A stretch of 13,201 nt of DNA from an uncultured Coprococcus sp. (GCA_900548315.1 URJU01000043.1:1-13201); one strand, 5' to 3'; positions 5,615-13,049 are shown, numbered from the stretch's first letter. Program-made: numbers and translations. Notes: a model not told the origin generated them from the letters alone.

Positions 5615-7951
5615 TCACAGGATTCCACCTATCATATACACCACAAATGCTGCAAGCCACGCCACAACACACTGCCAGATCACTACCATGACAGCCCAGC
5701 GGTGTCCCATCTCTCTCTTGATGGAGGCGATGGCTGCTATACAAGGCGAGTAAAGCAGACTGAATACGAGCAGCGATGCTGCAGCCCTGGTTGTGATGGC
5801 TGCGGTCACTGATCCGTTAAACAGAATCTCGAGTGTGGATACCACGCTCTCCTTCGCCATGATACCGCTTATGAGCGACGTACATATTCTCCAATCGCCA
5901 AGTCCAAGCGGCTTAAATATCGGTACCAAAAGTCCGGCTATCGCAGCAAGTATGCTGTCCTGCGAGTCTTTCACCATATTGAGGTGCATATCAAAGCTCT
6001 GAAGGAACCAGATACATATAGTTGCAAGAAATATAACTGTGAACGCCTTCTGAAGAAAGTCCTTTGCCTTCTCCCACAGGAGCTGGCCTACGTTCTTCGC
6101 ACCCGGAAGTCTGTAATTTGGAAGCTCCATGACAAAAGGAACCGCATTGCCCTTAAACAATGTGCTCCGATAAATCATAGCCACAATTATTCCTATCGCA
6201 ATTCCAAGGAAATAAAGCCCTGCCATAATAAGACCGCCCTTTCCAGGGAAGAATGCGCTTACAAAGAACGCATATATAGGAAGCTTAGCCGAACAGCTCA
6301 TGTATGGAGTGAGCAGAATAGTCATCTTTCGGTCTCTCTCACTCGGGAGTGTCCTGGTTGCCATAACGGCCGGAACCGTACAGCCAAAGCCTATCAGCAT
6401 CGGAACTATGCTCTTTCCGGAAAGTCCGATCTTCCTTAGCAGCTTATCCATGACAAACGCGACTCTTGCAATGTATCCACTGTCCTCCATAAGTGACAGG
6501 AAGAAGAACAGGGTAACAATTATTGGGAGGAAACTGAGCACACTTCCCACTCCTGCAAATATTCCATCCATAACCAGGCTCTTGACCACCACATTTACAT
6601 TTGCTGCGGTGAGAAGCTTTCCGACCTGAACCGTGAGTGCATCTATCCCCATCTCCAGAAGTTTCTGAAGTCCTGCTCCGATCACGTTAAATGTCAGATA
6701 GAACACCGCCATCATGATACCTATAAAACATGGGATTGCGGTATACTTACCCGTAAGAATGCGATCTATCTTCTCGCTTCTGATCCTCTCCTTGCTCTCC
6801 TTTGGCTTAACTACGCAGTTTTCACATACCTTTTCTATGAAATTAAATCTCATATCAGCTATGGCTGCACTTCTGTCAAGTCCTCGCTCTTTTTCCATCT
6901 GGATTATAAGATGTTCTATCGTCTCTTTCTCGTTCTCATCAAGTCCAAGCCTTTCAAGTATGAGATGATCTCCCTCTATGATCTTGGTCGCAGCGAATCT
7001 AAGCGGCAGATCTGCTGCCTTTACATGATCCTCTATGAGATGCGCCACCGCATGTATACACCTGTGAACAGCTCCGCCAAACTCATTCTCATCACAGAAA
7101 TCCTGTCTTCCAGGCTTTTCCTGATACTTTGCTATATGTATGGCGTGTCTTACAAGCTCATCCACGCCCTCGTTCTTTGCCGCAGATATGGGTACAACCG
7201 GGGTTCCAAGCATTGCCTCCATCCCATTTACATCTATGGAGCCTGAATTGCCTGTGACCTCATCCATCATGTTGAGTGCAACGACGACAGGTATCTCCAT
7301 CTCAAGAAGCTGCATTGTGAGATACATATTTCGCTCTATATTAGTAGCGTCTACTATATTGATGATAGCCTTTGGGTGATCATCAAGCACAAAGTTTCTG
7401 GACACGATCTCCTCGCTGCTATAAGGTGACATCGAATATATTCCGGGAAGATCCGTCACGGAAGTATTCTCCCTGCCCCTTATCGGACCATCCTTTCTGT
7501 CGACAGTTACTCCTGGGAAATTACCTATATGCTGATTTGATCCGGTAAGCTGATTGAACAGAGTCGTCTTTCCACAGTTCTGGTTTCCAACCAGGGCAAA
7601 TGTAAGTCTTGTTCCTTCCGGAAGCGGATCACCGTCCCCTTTGACGTGATATTTTCCTTCCTCGCCAAGTCCGGGATGCGCCTTCTCCTCTATGGTCTCA
7701 ACCCTGGTGTGTGCTCTGGACCTTGTCTCTATCTGCTCTGCATCTATCTGCTCTGCATCAGCCAGTCTGAGTGTGAGTTCATATCCATGGATCTGAAACT
7801 CCATAGGATCGCCCATAGGGGCAAGCTTCACAAGGGTGAGCTCCGCACCGGGTATAACACCCATGTCAAGGAAATGCTGTCTTAGCTCTCCTTCACCGCC
7901 TACGGTCTTTATTCTGGCACTCTGTCCTACCTTCAAATCTCTCAGTGTCAT
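5615..7951 (-). CDS. feoB: FeoA-FeoB fusion, ferrous iron transporter
   Basis: This 778-aa protein imports Fe(II) across the cytoplasmic membrane. Residues 1-72 are a complete FeoA SH3-like domain, normally a separate gene. A charged linker (about 73-112) joins it to the FeoB GTPase: G1 GNQNCGKTT (122-130), G2 T149 in FPGVTV, G3 DLPG (167-170), G4 NMMD (227-230), G5 SAAK (256-259). A helical domain (about 280-375) follows, then the membrane domain with the Gate-1 motif GCTVPAVMATRTL (523-535, C524), MSCSAKLP (551-558) and Gate-2 PCIAAIASIKREMG (736-749). ATG 7951 is preceded by AAGGA with an eight-base spacer. No feoC is adjacent. The linker carries an exact 15-bp tandem duplication. Iron-dependent repression is likely, given the palindrome at the promoter. 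Confidence 0.97.
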   Translation of the reverse strand: MTLRDLKVGQSARIKTVGGEGELRQHFLDMGVIPGAELTLVKLAPMGDPMEFQIHGYELTLRLADAEQIDAEQIETRSRAHTRVETIEEKAHPGLGEEGKYHVKGDGDPLPEGTRLTFALVGNQNCGKTTLFNQLTGSNQHIGNFPGVTVDRKDGPIRGRENTSVTDLPGIYSMSPYSSEEIVSRNFVLDDHPKAIINIVDATNIERNMYLTMQLLEMEIPVVVALNMMDEVTGNSGSIDVNGMEAMLGTPVVPISAAKNEGVDELVRHAIHIAKYQEKPGRQDFCDENEFGGAVHRCIHAVAHLIEDHVKAADLPLRFAATKIIEGDHLILERLGLDENEKETIEHLIIQMEKERGLDRSAAIADMRFNFIEKVCENCVVKPKESKERIRSEKIDRILTGKYTAIPCFIGIMMAVFYLTFNVIGAGLQKLLEMGIDALTVQVGKLLTAANVNVVVKSLVMDGIFAGVGSVLSFLPIIVTLFFFLSLMEDSGYIARVAFVMDKLLRKIGLSGKSIVPMLIGFGCTVPAVMATRTLPSERDRKMTILLTPYMSCSAKLPIYAFFVSAFFPGKGGLIMAGLYFLGIAIGIIVAMIYRSTLFKGNAVPFVMELPNYRLPGAKNVGQLLWEKAKDFLQKAFTVIFLATICIWFLQSFDMHLNMVKDSQDSILAAIAGLLVPIFKPLGLGDWRICTSLISGIMAKESVVSTLEILFNGSVTAAITTRAAASLLVFSLLYSPCIAAIASIKREMGHRWAVMVVIWQCVVAWLAAFVVYMIGGIL
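7729..7758. repeat. 15-bp tandem duplication inside feoAB
   Basis: The unit ctatctgctctgcat occurs twice in exact tandem (7729-7743 and 7744-7758). In the protein it gives DAEQI-DAEQI at the end of the FeoA domain. The period is a multiple of three, so the frame is kept and the linker between FeoA and the G domain grows by five residues. It looks like a recent slippage event and could vary between strains. Confidence 0.9.
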
Positions 7952-8046
7952 AATTGATTATCCTTCTTTCATCATTCGTCCAGATTCATCCACGCAGTCT
8001 TTCAGTACCACAAAATCGTCTGTCGAATGCCGTCTATTTATGTCTA

Positions 8047-8063
8047 TTGATATTTTTTCTCAA
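8047..8063. promoter_or_regulatory. Imperfect palindrome at feoAB start, candidate metal-repressor operator
   Basis: The 17-bp element ttgatattttttctcaa has TTGA/TCAA ends and an AT-rich core. It directly abuts the -10 box and covers the predicted transcription start of feoAB. Position and composition fit a Fur- or DtxR-type iron repressor, but the match to a classical Fur box is partial, so the identity of the binding protein is a guess. Confidence 0.35.
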
Positions 8064-8090
8064 TTATAACACGATGAGTTCTATGCGCAA
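8063..8090 (-). promoter_or_regulatory. Extended -10 promoter of feoAB
   Basis: On the minus strand, a perfect TATAAT (8063-8068) preceded by TG (TGTTATAAT) follows TTGCGC (8085-8090) with a 16-bp spacer. Transcription would begin near 8056, giving a leader of about 105 bases before ATG 7951. The weak -35 is compensated by the extended -10. I see no strong hairpin or known riboswitch in the leader. Confidence 0.6.
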
Positions 8091-8095
8091 TAGCT

Positions 8096-8731
8096 TTATA
8101 CATCCATATTTTTCACTCCATATTTTTTTAGGTCTACACGGCCATTCTCAACCTCTATACCATCAGCTCTAAGCCGCTCTGCCTGGACATCTGCCCCACC
8201 GAATGCAAACGCACCCGCCAGCTCACCCTTGGAATTCACCACGCGGTAACATGGTATATTCTCAGGATCAGGGTTCTTATGGAGTGCATTGCCTACGGCT
8301 CTGGCCATCTTTTTGTCGCCTGCCATCTCCGCCACCTGACCGTAAGTGGCAACACATCCCTTCGGTATCTTCTTCACCGCATCATATATCCTCTTTGTCG
8401 GGCTGTATGTAACTATATCATAACTCTCCGCTATCATCTGCTTCACCGCATCATCGGGCACGCTTCCATCAAGTATGATGGTGTTCCAGTGCTCCTTGTT
8501 CTGGTGCCATCCCGGTATAACCGATTCAAATGCCTGCCTCCAGAAATCCAGCGACTCTGAATCAGCTTTAACATTCAGATTAATATATCCATTCCTCTCA
8601 TAAGTCCATAGAAATGCTTTCTTACTTCCCTTGACTCTCACAAGCTGCCAGTTCTGGTCGTGAAATGGAGCCTCCTGATATGTATCAGGAAATGAGAGAC
8701 CATATGCCAGTACTTCCTCTCTTGTCGTCAT
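8096..8731 (-). CDS. YjbR/MmcQ-MGMT fusion, alkylated-DNA repair/binding protein
   Basis: Two domains are fused in 211 residues. The first (about 1-107) matches the MmcQ/YjbR (DUF419) fold: TREEVLAYGLSFPDTYQEAPF, then KAFLWTYERNGYINLNVKAD, and GWHQNKEHWNTIILDGSVPDD. The second (about 111-205) is the DNA-binding domain of O6-alkylguanine-DNA alkyltransferases: Y130 in ATYGQVAEMAG, the arginine finger in MARAVGNALHKNP (R144), and IPCYRVVNSKGELAG with the acceptor-type cysteine C161. The usual PCHR motif is PCYR here, so the histidine of the Cys-His-Glu relay is replaced by tyrosine. The protein may still transfer alkyl groups, or may only bind damage like ATL proteins. The neighbour 35 bp upstream is an AlkD-like gene in the same direction, which supports a shared role in alkylation damage. 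Confidence 0.88.
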   Translation of the reverse strand: MTTREEVLAYGLSFPDTYQEAPFHDQNWQLVRVKGSKKAFLWTYERNGYINLNVKADSESLDFWRQAFESVIPGWHQNKEHWNTIILDGSVPDDAVKQMIAESYDIVTYSPTKRIYDAVKKIPKGCVATYGQVAEMAGDKKMARAVGNALHKNPDPENIPCYRVVNSKGELAGAFAFGGADVQAERLRADGIEVENGRVDLKKYGVKNMDV

Positions 8732-8766
8732 GTATATTTTCCCTTTCTTGTGTTGCGATTATGTAA

Positions 8767-9441
8767 TTATCTGTATCCCTTAAGATATCTCTTCTGCTCA
8801 TCCGTTATGCGATAACTCTCCACCGCCTTCTGTATTGTCTTTCGGTGAACCCAGTCGGACATGCGGTGCTCTTCTATGTACGGAATGACCGCATCCCACT
8901 GCTTTGCCAGTGCTGTCGCCATGTACCATGCTATCATCATGTTGACATAATACTCATCAGACTTAACTTCAGCCACAATCCGCACATACTCAGGGTCAAA
9001 ATCAGCATCCAGATAAAGCCTCATGAGCATTCCTATTCCATACCGTATAGTATAGGTCTCACTTGAGGCGATCCAACGCTTAATAACCGGCAGCAAATCT
9101 TCCTTGTGATTTTCAAAACACTTCGGCGCAGGGAAATCACAGGTTGCCCAGTTATCTATATATGGAAGAAATCTTTCTATCTCCGAAATACATCTGTCAT
9201 AATCCTTTATCCCGGTTATGAGCATCATGTGGAGATTGTTCTCCTCGTAATAACAGTGTGGAAGTTCTTTTATAAACTTTTCTGCCAGTTCTGTTCCAGC
9301 TATGCTCTTCGCATATTTTCTGAGCATTGGAACTCTTATGCCTATAACCGTCTCCTTGTCGATGTCTGGCATAAGCCTGCTGTGAAAATCTCTGTATGCC
9401 ATATCTTGTAATTCAAACAGATGCTTTTGAATCTCCTCCAT
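8767..9441 (-). CDS. AlkD-like DNA alkylation repair protein (HEAT repeats)
   Basis: This is a 224-aa all-helical protein of the DNA_alkylation family (PF08713), which uses HEAT-like repeats to bind DNA and remove cationic N3- or N7-alkylpurines without base flipping. The family's central motif is present: YIDNWATCDF (residues 94-103), giving W98 and D102 with the same spacing as the catalytic Trp/Asp pair of Bacillus AlkD. R133 in TIRYGIGMLMR may match the DNA-contacting arginine. The C-terminus has DWVHRKTIQKAVESYRI (196-212). The length is normal. ATG 9441 follows AAGGTG with a five-base spacer. It is the first gene of a probable two-gene repair operon with the MGMT fusion. Catalytic residue mapping is from memory of AlkD and not aligned. 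Confidence 0.88.
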   Translation of the reverse strand: MEEIQKHLFELQDMAYRDFHSRLMPDIDKETVIGIRVPMLRKYAKSIAGTELAEKFIKELPHCYYEENNLHMMLITGIKDYDRCISEIERFLPYIDNWATCDFPAPKCFENHKEDLLPVIKRWIASSETYTIRYGIGMLMRLYLDADFDPEYVRIVAEVKSDEYYVNMMIAWYMATALAKQWDAVIPYIEEHRMSDWVHRKTIQKAVESYRITDEQKRYLKGYR

Positions 9442-9515
9442 ATTTTCACCTTACGCTTTCTAATTTTCTCGTTGTCAGTTTTCCATTTTCTACATTTTCC
9501 TAATCGAACTCATAA

Positions 9516-9525
9516 TTGTATACAA
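9516..9525. repeat. Perfect 10-bp palindrome upstream of alkD-like gene
   Basis: ttgtatacaa is a perfect inverted repeat in the 99-bp gap between the arginase-like stop and the AlkD-like start, 74 bp before the latter. Dimeric repressors of the GntR type often bind this kind of TTGTATACAA site. It also contains a weak -10-like TATACA. No regulator gene is adjacent, so an operator role is only suggestive. Confidence 0.3.
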
Positions 9526-9540
9526 CGGTTACGTCTAATA

Positions 9541-10398
9541 CTATCTGAATTTCTTCACATGCTCCGATATAAACCGAAACAGCTCGATATTGACCTTCTC
9601 ATTCTTCTCCTCCGCCTCAAGATACTCAGGCACCGGAATATCCGTCTGAATCTCTCCGCATATATCAATACCCAATATTCTTGAATGTCTTATATCACCG
9701 GCATATCTTTCATCATTACGACAAGCGTCAGAATTTTTTTCTTCACCCTGACCGCCAAGAAAGACACTAAGCAGGCGTTCAAGTCCATAAATTGACATAT
9801 CCCCTTGACTCCAGTTCGTCTCCGTGTACTCTGTTCCGAGGACATCTTTGTCTATAGATATATACAGAGGCAGATCTGTTCTAATAAGTTTCAGCTTATT
9901 CTCAAGCAGATCACCATGCAGGTCTTCGGCGGAAAATGTCAACAATCTTCCGCTCTGACTCCCACTATAACTTTCCAAAGTCTGCTCTATATCTGACTCC
10001 GGCGGTCCCACTATCACAAGCTGCCTGAGGTTTTTATTCTGACTCAAAGCCTGTCCCGCCCAGTCTCCGCAGCTCGTCATTTCTGGAATCATCGGTATCT
10101 GCATGTCTGTATGATGATCATACATAACCAGCCCAAACGGTTCGGCTATATGATCTGTTATAATCTTCGTTATATAATGATAATTTCCCGAATCTATATA
10201 ATGTATACCCTGGATTCCGTACGGCTCTATCCTGCCCCATATTTTTTCATACGCATTTTTTGAACAATACATATCTGTCTCTTGTATATCAGAGCAATCT
10301 ATGTATCTGAATCTATCTATATCTTTTATATCCTCATCACGATATACGTGAGTAAAATCCAAAATCATATTCTCATTTTTCACCTTGCTGTCACCCAT
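9541..10398 (-). CDS. Arginase/agmatinase superfamily protein
   Basis: The protein has the full manganese ligand set of the ureohydrolase fold (numbered from the ATG at 10398): H74 in DSGNYHYIT, D94-H96-D98 in MYDHHTDMQ (the DxHxD motif), and D183/D185 in YISIDKDVLG. A late GIDICGE block matches the C-terminal family region. The first motif is GNYHY in place of the usual GGDHS, so it is not a standard arginase or agmatinase; the substrate is unknown and could be another guanidino or amide compound. The frame extends to a TTG at 10425 with no ribosome site. ATG 10398 has a GGGGG six bases upstream. ATG 10368 (MILDFTHVY) resembles family N-termini, follows AAGGTG at 12 bases and would suit a weak TTGTTA-18-TATATG promoter (10396-10425). 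The start is therefore uncertain by ten codons. A terminator separates it from the gltS operon. Confidence 0.85.
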   Translation of the reverse strand: MGDSKVKNENMILDFTHVYRDEDIKDIDRFRYIDCSDIQETDMYCSKNAYEKIWGRIEPYGIQGIHYIDSGNYHYITKIITDHIAEPFGLVMYDHHTDMQIPMIPEMTSCGDWAGQALSQNKNLRQLVIVGPPESDIEQTLESYSGSQSGRLLTFSAEDLHGDLLENKLKLIRTDLPLYISIDKDVLGTEYTETNWSQGDMSIYGLERLLSVFLGGQGEEKNSDACRNDERYAGDIRHSRILGIDICGEIQTDIPVPEYLEAEEKNEKVNIELFRFISEHVKKFR

Positions 10399-10479
10399 AT
10401 ACAACCCCCATATATCCAATAACAAGTCAATTTCGCAGCAATATCGATTAACCTGTCAATAATAAAATAATCTCAATAC

Positions 10480-10519
10480 AAAATCGCCCGACTGTATTCT
10501 AACACAACCGGACGATTTT
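10480..10519 (-). terminator. Hairpin terminator of TAXI-gltS operon
   Basis: On the minus strand, AAAATCGTCCG (10509-10519) pairs with CGGGCGATTTT (10480-10490) through an 11-bp stem with one G-T wobble and an 18-base loop. The stem ends in TTTT followed by GTATTG. It begins five bases after the stop of the 64-aa gene, the expected place for the end of the operon. The loop is long for an intrinsic terminator and the T-run is short, so efficiency is uncertain. Confidence 0.65.
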
Positions 10520-10524
10520 AATCA

Positions 10525-10719
10525 CTATTTGTCTTTCTTTTTCCTTATGTGGATCTCCGGGATCGCCACCGTGTCATATGTCACAGACGAATCATCCTCA
10601 CCCACATTATCCTCATTGTCATCATGGCTCTTTGTGTTCACCTCAGGGATCGCCAGATTGTCAAATGACATGTTGAATCTGTGATGCTTTTTATGCTGTT
10701 CTTTATTTTTTTCTCTCAT
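10525..10719 (-). CDS. 64-aa charged protein with duplicated AIPE motif
   Basis: I do not recognise this protein. It is highly charged, with a basic N-terminus rich in Lys and His (about 1-14), an acidic middle (DDNEDNVGEDD, 33-43) and a basic end (RKKKDK). Two copies of a short motif flank the acidic centre: MSFDNLAIPEVNTK (17-30) and VTYDTVAIPEIHIR (46-59), sharing pattern [S/T][F/Y]D-x-[L/V]AIPE[V/I]. The underlying DNA is also related (gcgatccc in both), suggesting an internal duplication. There is no signal peptide or membrane helix. AGGGGG (10731-10736) overlaps the gltS stop, with an 11-base spacer to the ATG, so it is probably translated with gltS. The position suggests a cytoplasmic accessory factor or regulator of the transporter; this is inference only. 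Confidence 0.7.
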   Translation of the reverse strand: MREKNKEQHKKHHRFNMSFDNLAIPEVNTKSHDDNEDNVGEDDSSVTYDTVAIPEIHIRKKKDK

Positions 10720-10734
10720 AGTTGGTTATACCCC

Positions 10735-11922
10735 CTAAAGTATGTTTATGAAAAATGTAATTACCAGGCTGTTCAGGAAGTCAGCAAATAAACTTCCTAT
10801 AAGCGGTATTATCAGATATGCCTTGACCGAAGGAACATAGCGGTCGCATATAGCCTGCATGTTCGCCATGGCATTTGGTGTGGCTCCCATACCAAAGCCA
10901 CAGGTACCCGCCGACAGAACCGCCGCATCATAATCCCTGCCCATCACGTTGAACACAACAAAATATGTGAACAGCATCATGAGTATAAGCTGCGCTGAGA
11001 GCAATATTATAAGTGGAAGTGCAAGCTCCGCAAGCTGCCACAGCTTCAGTGTGATCATCGCCATTCCAAGAAACAGTGACAGGCAGATACCACCAAGGTT
11101 GTTGATCTCACCCATATATATATCAAACTTGCCGGAATACTCTCCGATATTTCTGATGACCGCAGCCGCGATCATCGCACCTATATATATAGGAAATGTA
11201 AGTCCTGTCTTTGTAAGAAGTTCCGATATGATGGTTCCTATTCCTACTGCTATGATGAGCTGAAACACTGCTGCCGCATACATATTGGTATGACGCTCAT
11301 GTTTCTTCTCATCCTCAACCAGTATACTGTCGTCCTCGGCAACTGCAGTGTCCAAAAGTTTCTTCCTGTCTATGAGTCTCTTGCCTATAGGTCCGCCTAT
11401 AAGACTTCCTGCGATAAGTCCAAATGTTGCCGCAGCCGTGCATATAGTGGTTGCCCCCTTGACATCAAAATCCTCCAGCACCGGGCCAAACGCTCCTGCA
11501 GTTCCATGACCACCTACCATAGGAATGGAACCTGTACACAAGCCAACCAGCGGATCAAGGTTAAGTACCTTTGAAACTCCGAGTGCCAGGAAGTTCTGGG
11601 ACACTATAAGTACCACAACCAACCCAAGGAATATGAACAACGACTTTCCTCCACTCTTTAAAACCTTGAGATTCGCCTGGAATCCAACGGATGTGAAGAA
11701 GAATACCATGCACACCTCTCTCAGCGTATCGTCAAATGTAAATTCTGCTATGCCAAGACTGTAACACACACAGGTCAGGACTGCGAAAAGCAGACCTCCT
11801 ATGACCGGCGCCGGTATGCAGAATTTCTCCAGGAAATTAATTTTTTTCTTCAAAAACTGTCCCAATATAAGTACCAGAACTGACACCGCCAGTGTCTGAT
11901 ACATATCTATCTGTATCTCCAT
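10735..11922 (-). CDS. gltS: Sodium/glutamate symporter GltS
   Basis: This is a 395-aa inner-membrane symporter with about ten membrane segments in two inverted halves. The two glycine-rich re-entrant loops that carry the transport site are clear: GSIPMVGGHGTAGAFGP (131-147) and GTCGFGMGATPNAMANM (339-355). A charged cytoplasmic loop (about 181-212) joins the halves. GltS takes up glutamate with sodium ions. ATG 11922 has GAGAGG (11929-11934). It follows a TAXI binding-protein gene in the same direction after 124 bp, with no hairpin terminator between them; a TATAAT (11943-11948) occurs there but its best upstream box is 19 bp away, so an internal promoter is uncertain. Downstream, the 64-aa gene starts 15 bp after the stop. 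GltS usually functions without a binding protein, so the pairing is notable. Confidence 0.93.
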   Translation of the reverse strand: MEIQIDMYQTLAVSVLVLILGQFLKKKINFLEKFCIPAPVIGGLLFAVLTCVCYSLGIAEFTFDDTLREVCMVFFFTSVGFQANLKVLKSGGKSLFIFLGLVVVLIVSQNFLALGVSKVLNLDPLVGLCTGSIPMVGGHGTAGAFGPVLEDFDVKGATTICTAAATFGLIAGSLIGGPIGKRLIDRKKLLDTAVAEDDSILVEDEKKHERHTNMYAAAVFQLIIAVGIGTIISELLTKTGLTFPIYIGAMIAAAVIRNIGEYSGKFDIYMGEINNLGGICLSLFLGMAMITLKLWQLAELALPLIILLSAQLILMMLFTYFVVFNVMGRDYDAAVLSAGTCGFGMGATPNAMANMQAICDRYVPSVKAYLIIPLIGSLFADFLNSLVITFFINIL

Positions 11923-12046
11923 GTAAGACCTCTCTTATCTATATTATATACACATGCAGACATCCGTTATCAGATACCATTTCACCCAATATCATCTGCA
12001 TATATTCTTTTCCGCATTCAGTATATTTATTATCATCAGCTGACAA

Positions 12047-13024
12047 CTACTGTTCAGCCGGGATCTCTATTCCTTTTTTCTGATAATAAGCTTTCGCACC
12101 ATCATGAAATGGAATGGTCACGTTCTTCACTGCCTCACTCTCATCGATCTGGAAAGTGAGTGGTATGGAATACTGTATATCCTGCGAATGTTCAAAGAGA
12201 AGTCCTGTGAGCTCCTCCACTATTTCCTCATCCATATCATCTCTTGCAAGAAGCACAGCTCTGACCCCAAGAGTCTCAACGTCCTGATCCTGTCCTTCGT
12301 ATGTTCCCGCCGGTATGGTGTAATCTGTATAGAAGCCATACACGGATTTAAGCCTGTTCCTGCATTTATCATCTATTCCGATAAGCTTCACAGTGCACTC
12401 TTTAGACAGCTCCTCGATCACTGAAGTCTGTATGCCTGCTGTACAGAAGAATGCATCTATCTGGCCTGATTTGAGTTCATTTGCCGCATCCACATAATCG
12501 AGATTTACTGTGTCTACAAGGGATTCCACAAGACCTGTCATCTTAAGTATCTGCTCTGCATTTCTCTGGGTTCCTGATTCTTCCTCGCCAACGGAAACTT
12601 TCTTGCCCTGAAGATCATCCAGGCTGTCTATGCCTGAGTCAGCCCTCACCACGATCTGACACGCCTCAGTGTACAGACTGGCAACCGCCGAGTAACCACG
12701 ATACCGCTTCTTATCTGTGACCCCTGTTCCATTGTAGGCTGCATCCACCAGATCTGCCTGTGCTATAGCCATATCAATATACCCATCTGACAGGAGTCTT
12801 ATATTCGCTGTAGATCCCGCAGTCGCCTTTACTTCAAATTCAAGATCTTCGTCCGCTGCCACTGCCATCTGTGCAAATGCATTTGAGAAGGCATAATACC
12901 CACCGCCAACTCCCGCTGCACCAAGTTTCACGGATCTGCTGCCCGCTCCACACCCGGCAAGGGAGAGCGTCATCAGCATGGCTGCCCCCGCTGCAGCCAA
13001 TCTTTTTATCTTTTTCAGTTTCAT
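12047..13024 (-). CDS. TAXI-family solute-binding lipoprotein
   Basis: This 325-aa extracytoplasmic binding protein begins with a lipoprotein signal: KKIKR, a hydrophobic stretch (about 9-21), and lipobox SLAGC with C25 as the lipidated residue. The mature protein opens with a TAXI-type strand (SVKLGAAGVGGGYYAFSNAFAQMA, about 31-54), followed by ATAGSTANIRLLSDGYIDMAIAQADLVDAAYNG (68-100), LYTEACQIVVRADSGIDSLDDLQGKKVSVGEEESGT and a C-terminal helix. TAXI proteins normally feed TRAP transporters built of DctQ/DctM-type subunits; none is present in the window. The next gene in the same direction is gltS, suggesting delivery of glutamate or a similar amino acid to that symporter. TAXI partners could still lie elsewhere. 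ATG 13024 follows AGGAGG (13033-13038) with an eight-base spacer. Confidence 0.93.
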   Translation of the reverse strand: MKLKKIKRLAAAGAAMLMTLSLAGCGAGSRSVKLGAAGVGGGYYAFSNAFAQMAVAADEDLEFEVKATAGSTANIRLLSDGYIDMAIAQADLVDAAYNGTGVTDKKRYRGYSAVASLYTEACQIVVRADSGIDSLDDLQGKKVSVGEEESGTQRNAEQILKMTGLVESLVDTVNLDYVDAANELKSGQIDAFFCTAGIQTSVIEELSKECTVKLIGIDDKCRNRLKSVYGFYTDYTIPAGTYEGQDQDVETLGVRAVLLARDDMDEEIVEELTGLLFEHSQDIQYSIPLTFQIDESEAVKNVTIPFHDGAKAYYQKKGIEIPAEQ

Positions 13025-13049
13025 TTTATTTTCCTCCTTATGTGACTTG

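Noticed and set aside
5344..5744. Overlapping minus-strand frames across the MATE 3' end and the MATE-feoAB gap
   Set aside because: Shadows of the MATE and FeoB genes, with low-complexity Cys/His-rich translations and no start signals.
5984..6439. 151-codon plus-strand frame
   Set aside because: Antisense to the conserved FeoB membrane domain; no ribosome site and no recognisable motif.
7952..8056. Riboswitch in the feoAB leader
   Set aside because: The 105-base leader shows no strong stems or conserved metal-riboswitch elements that I recognise.
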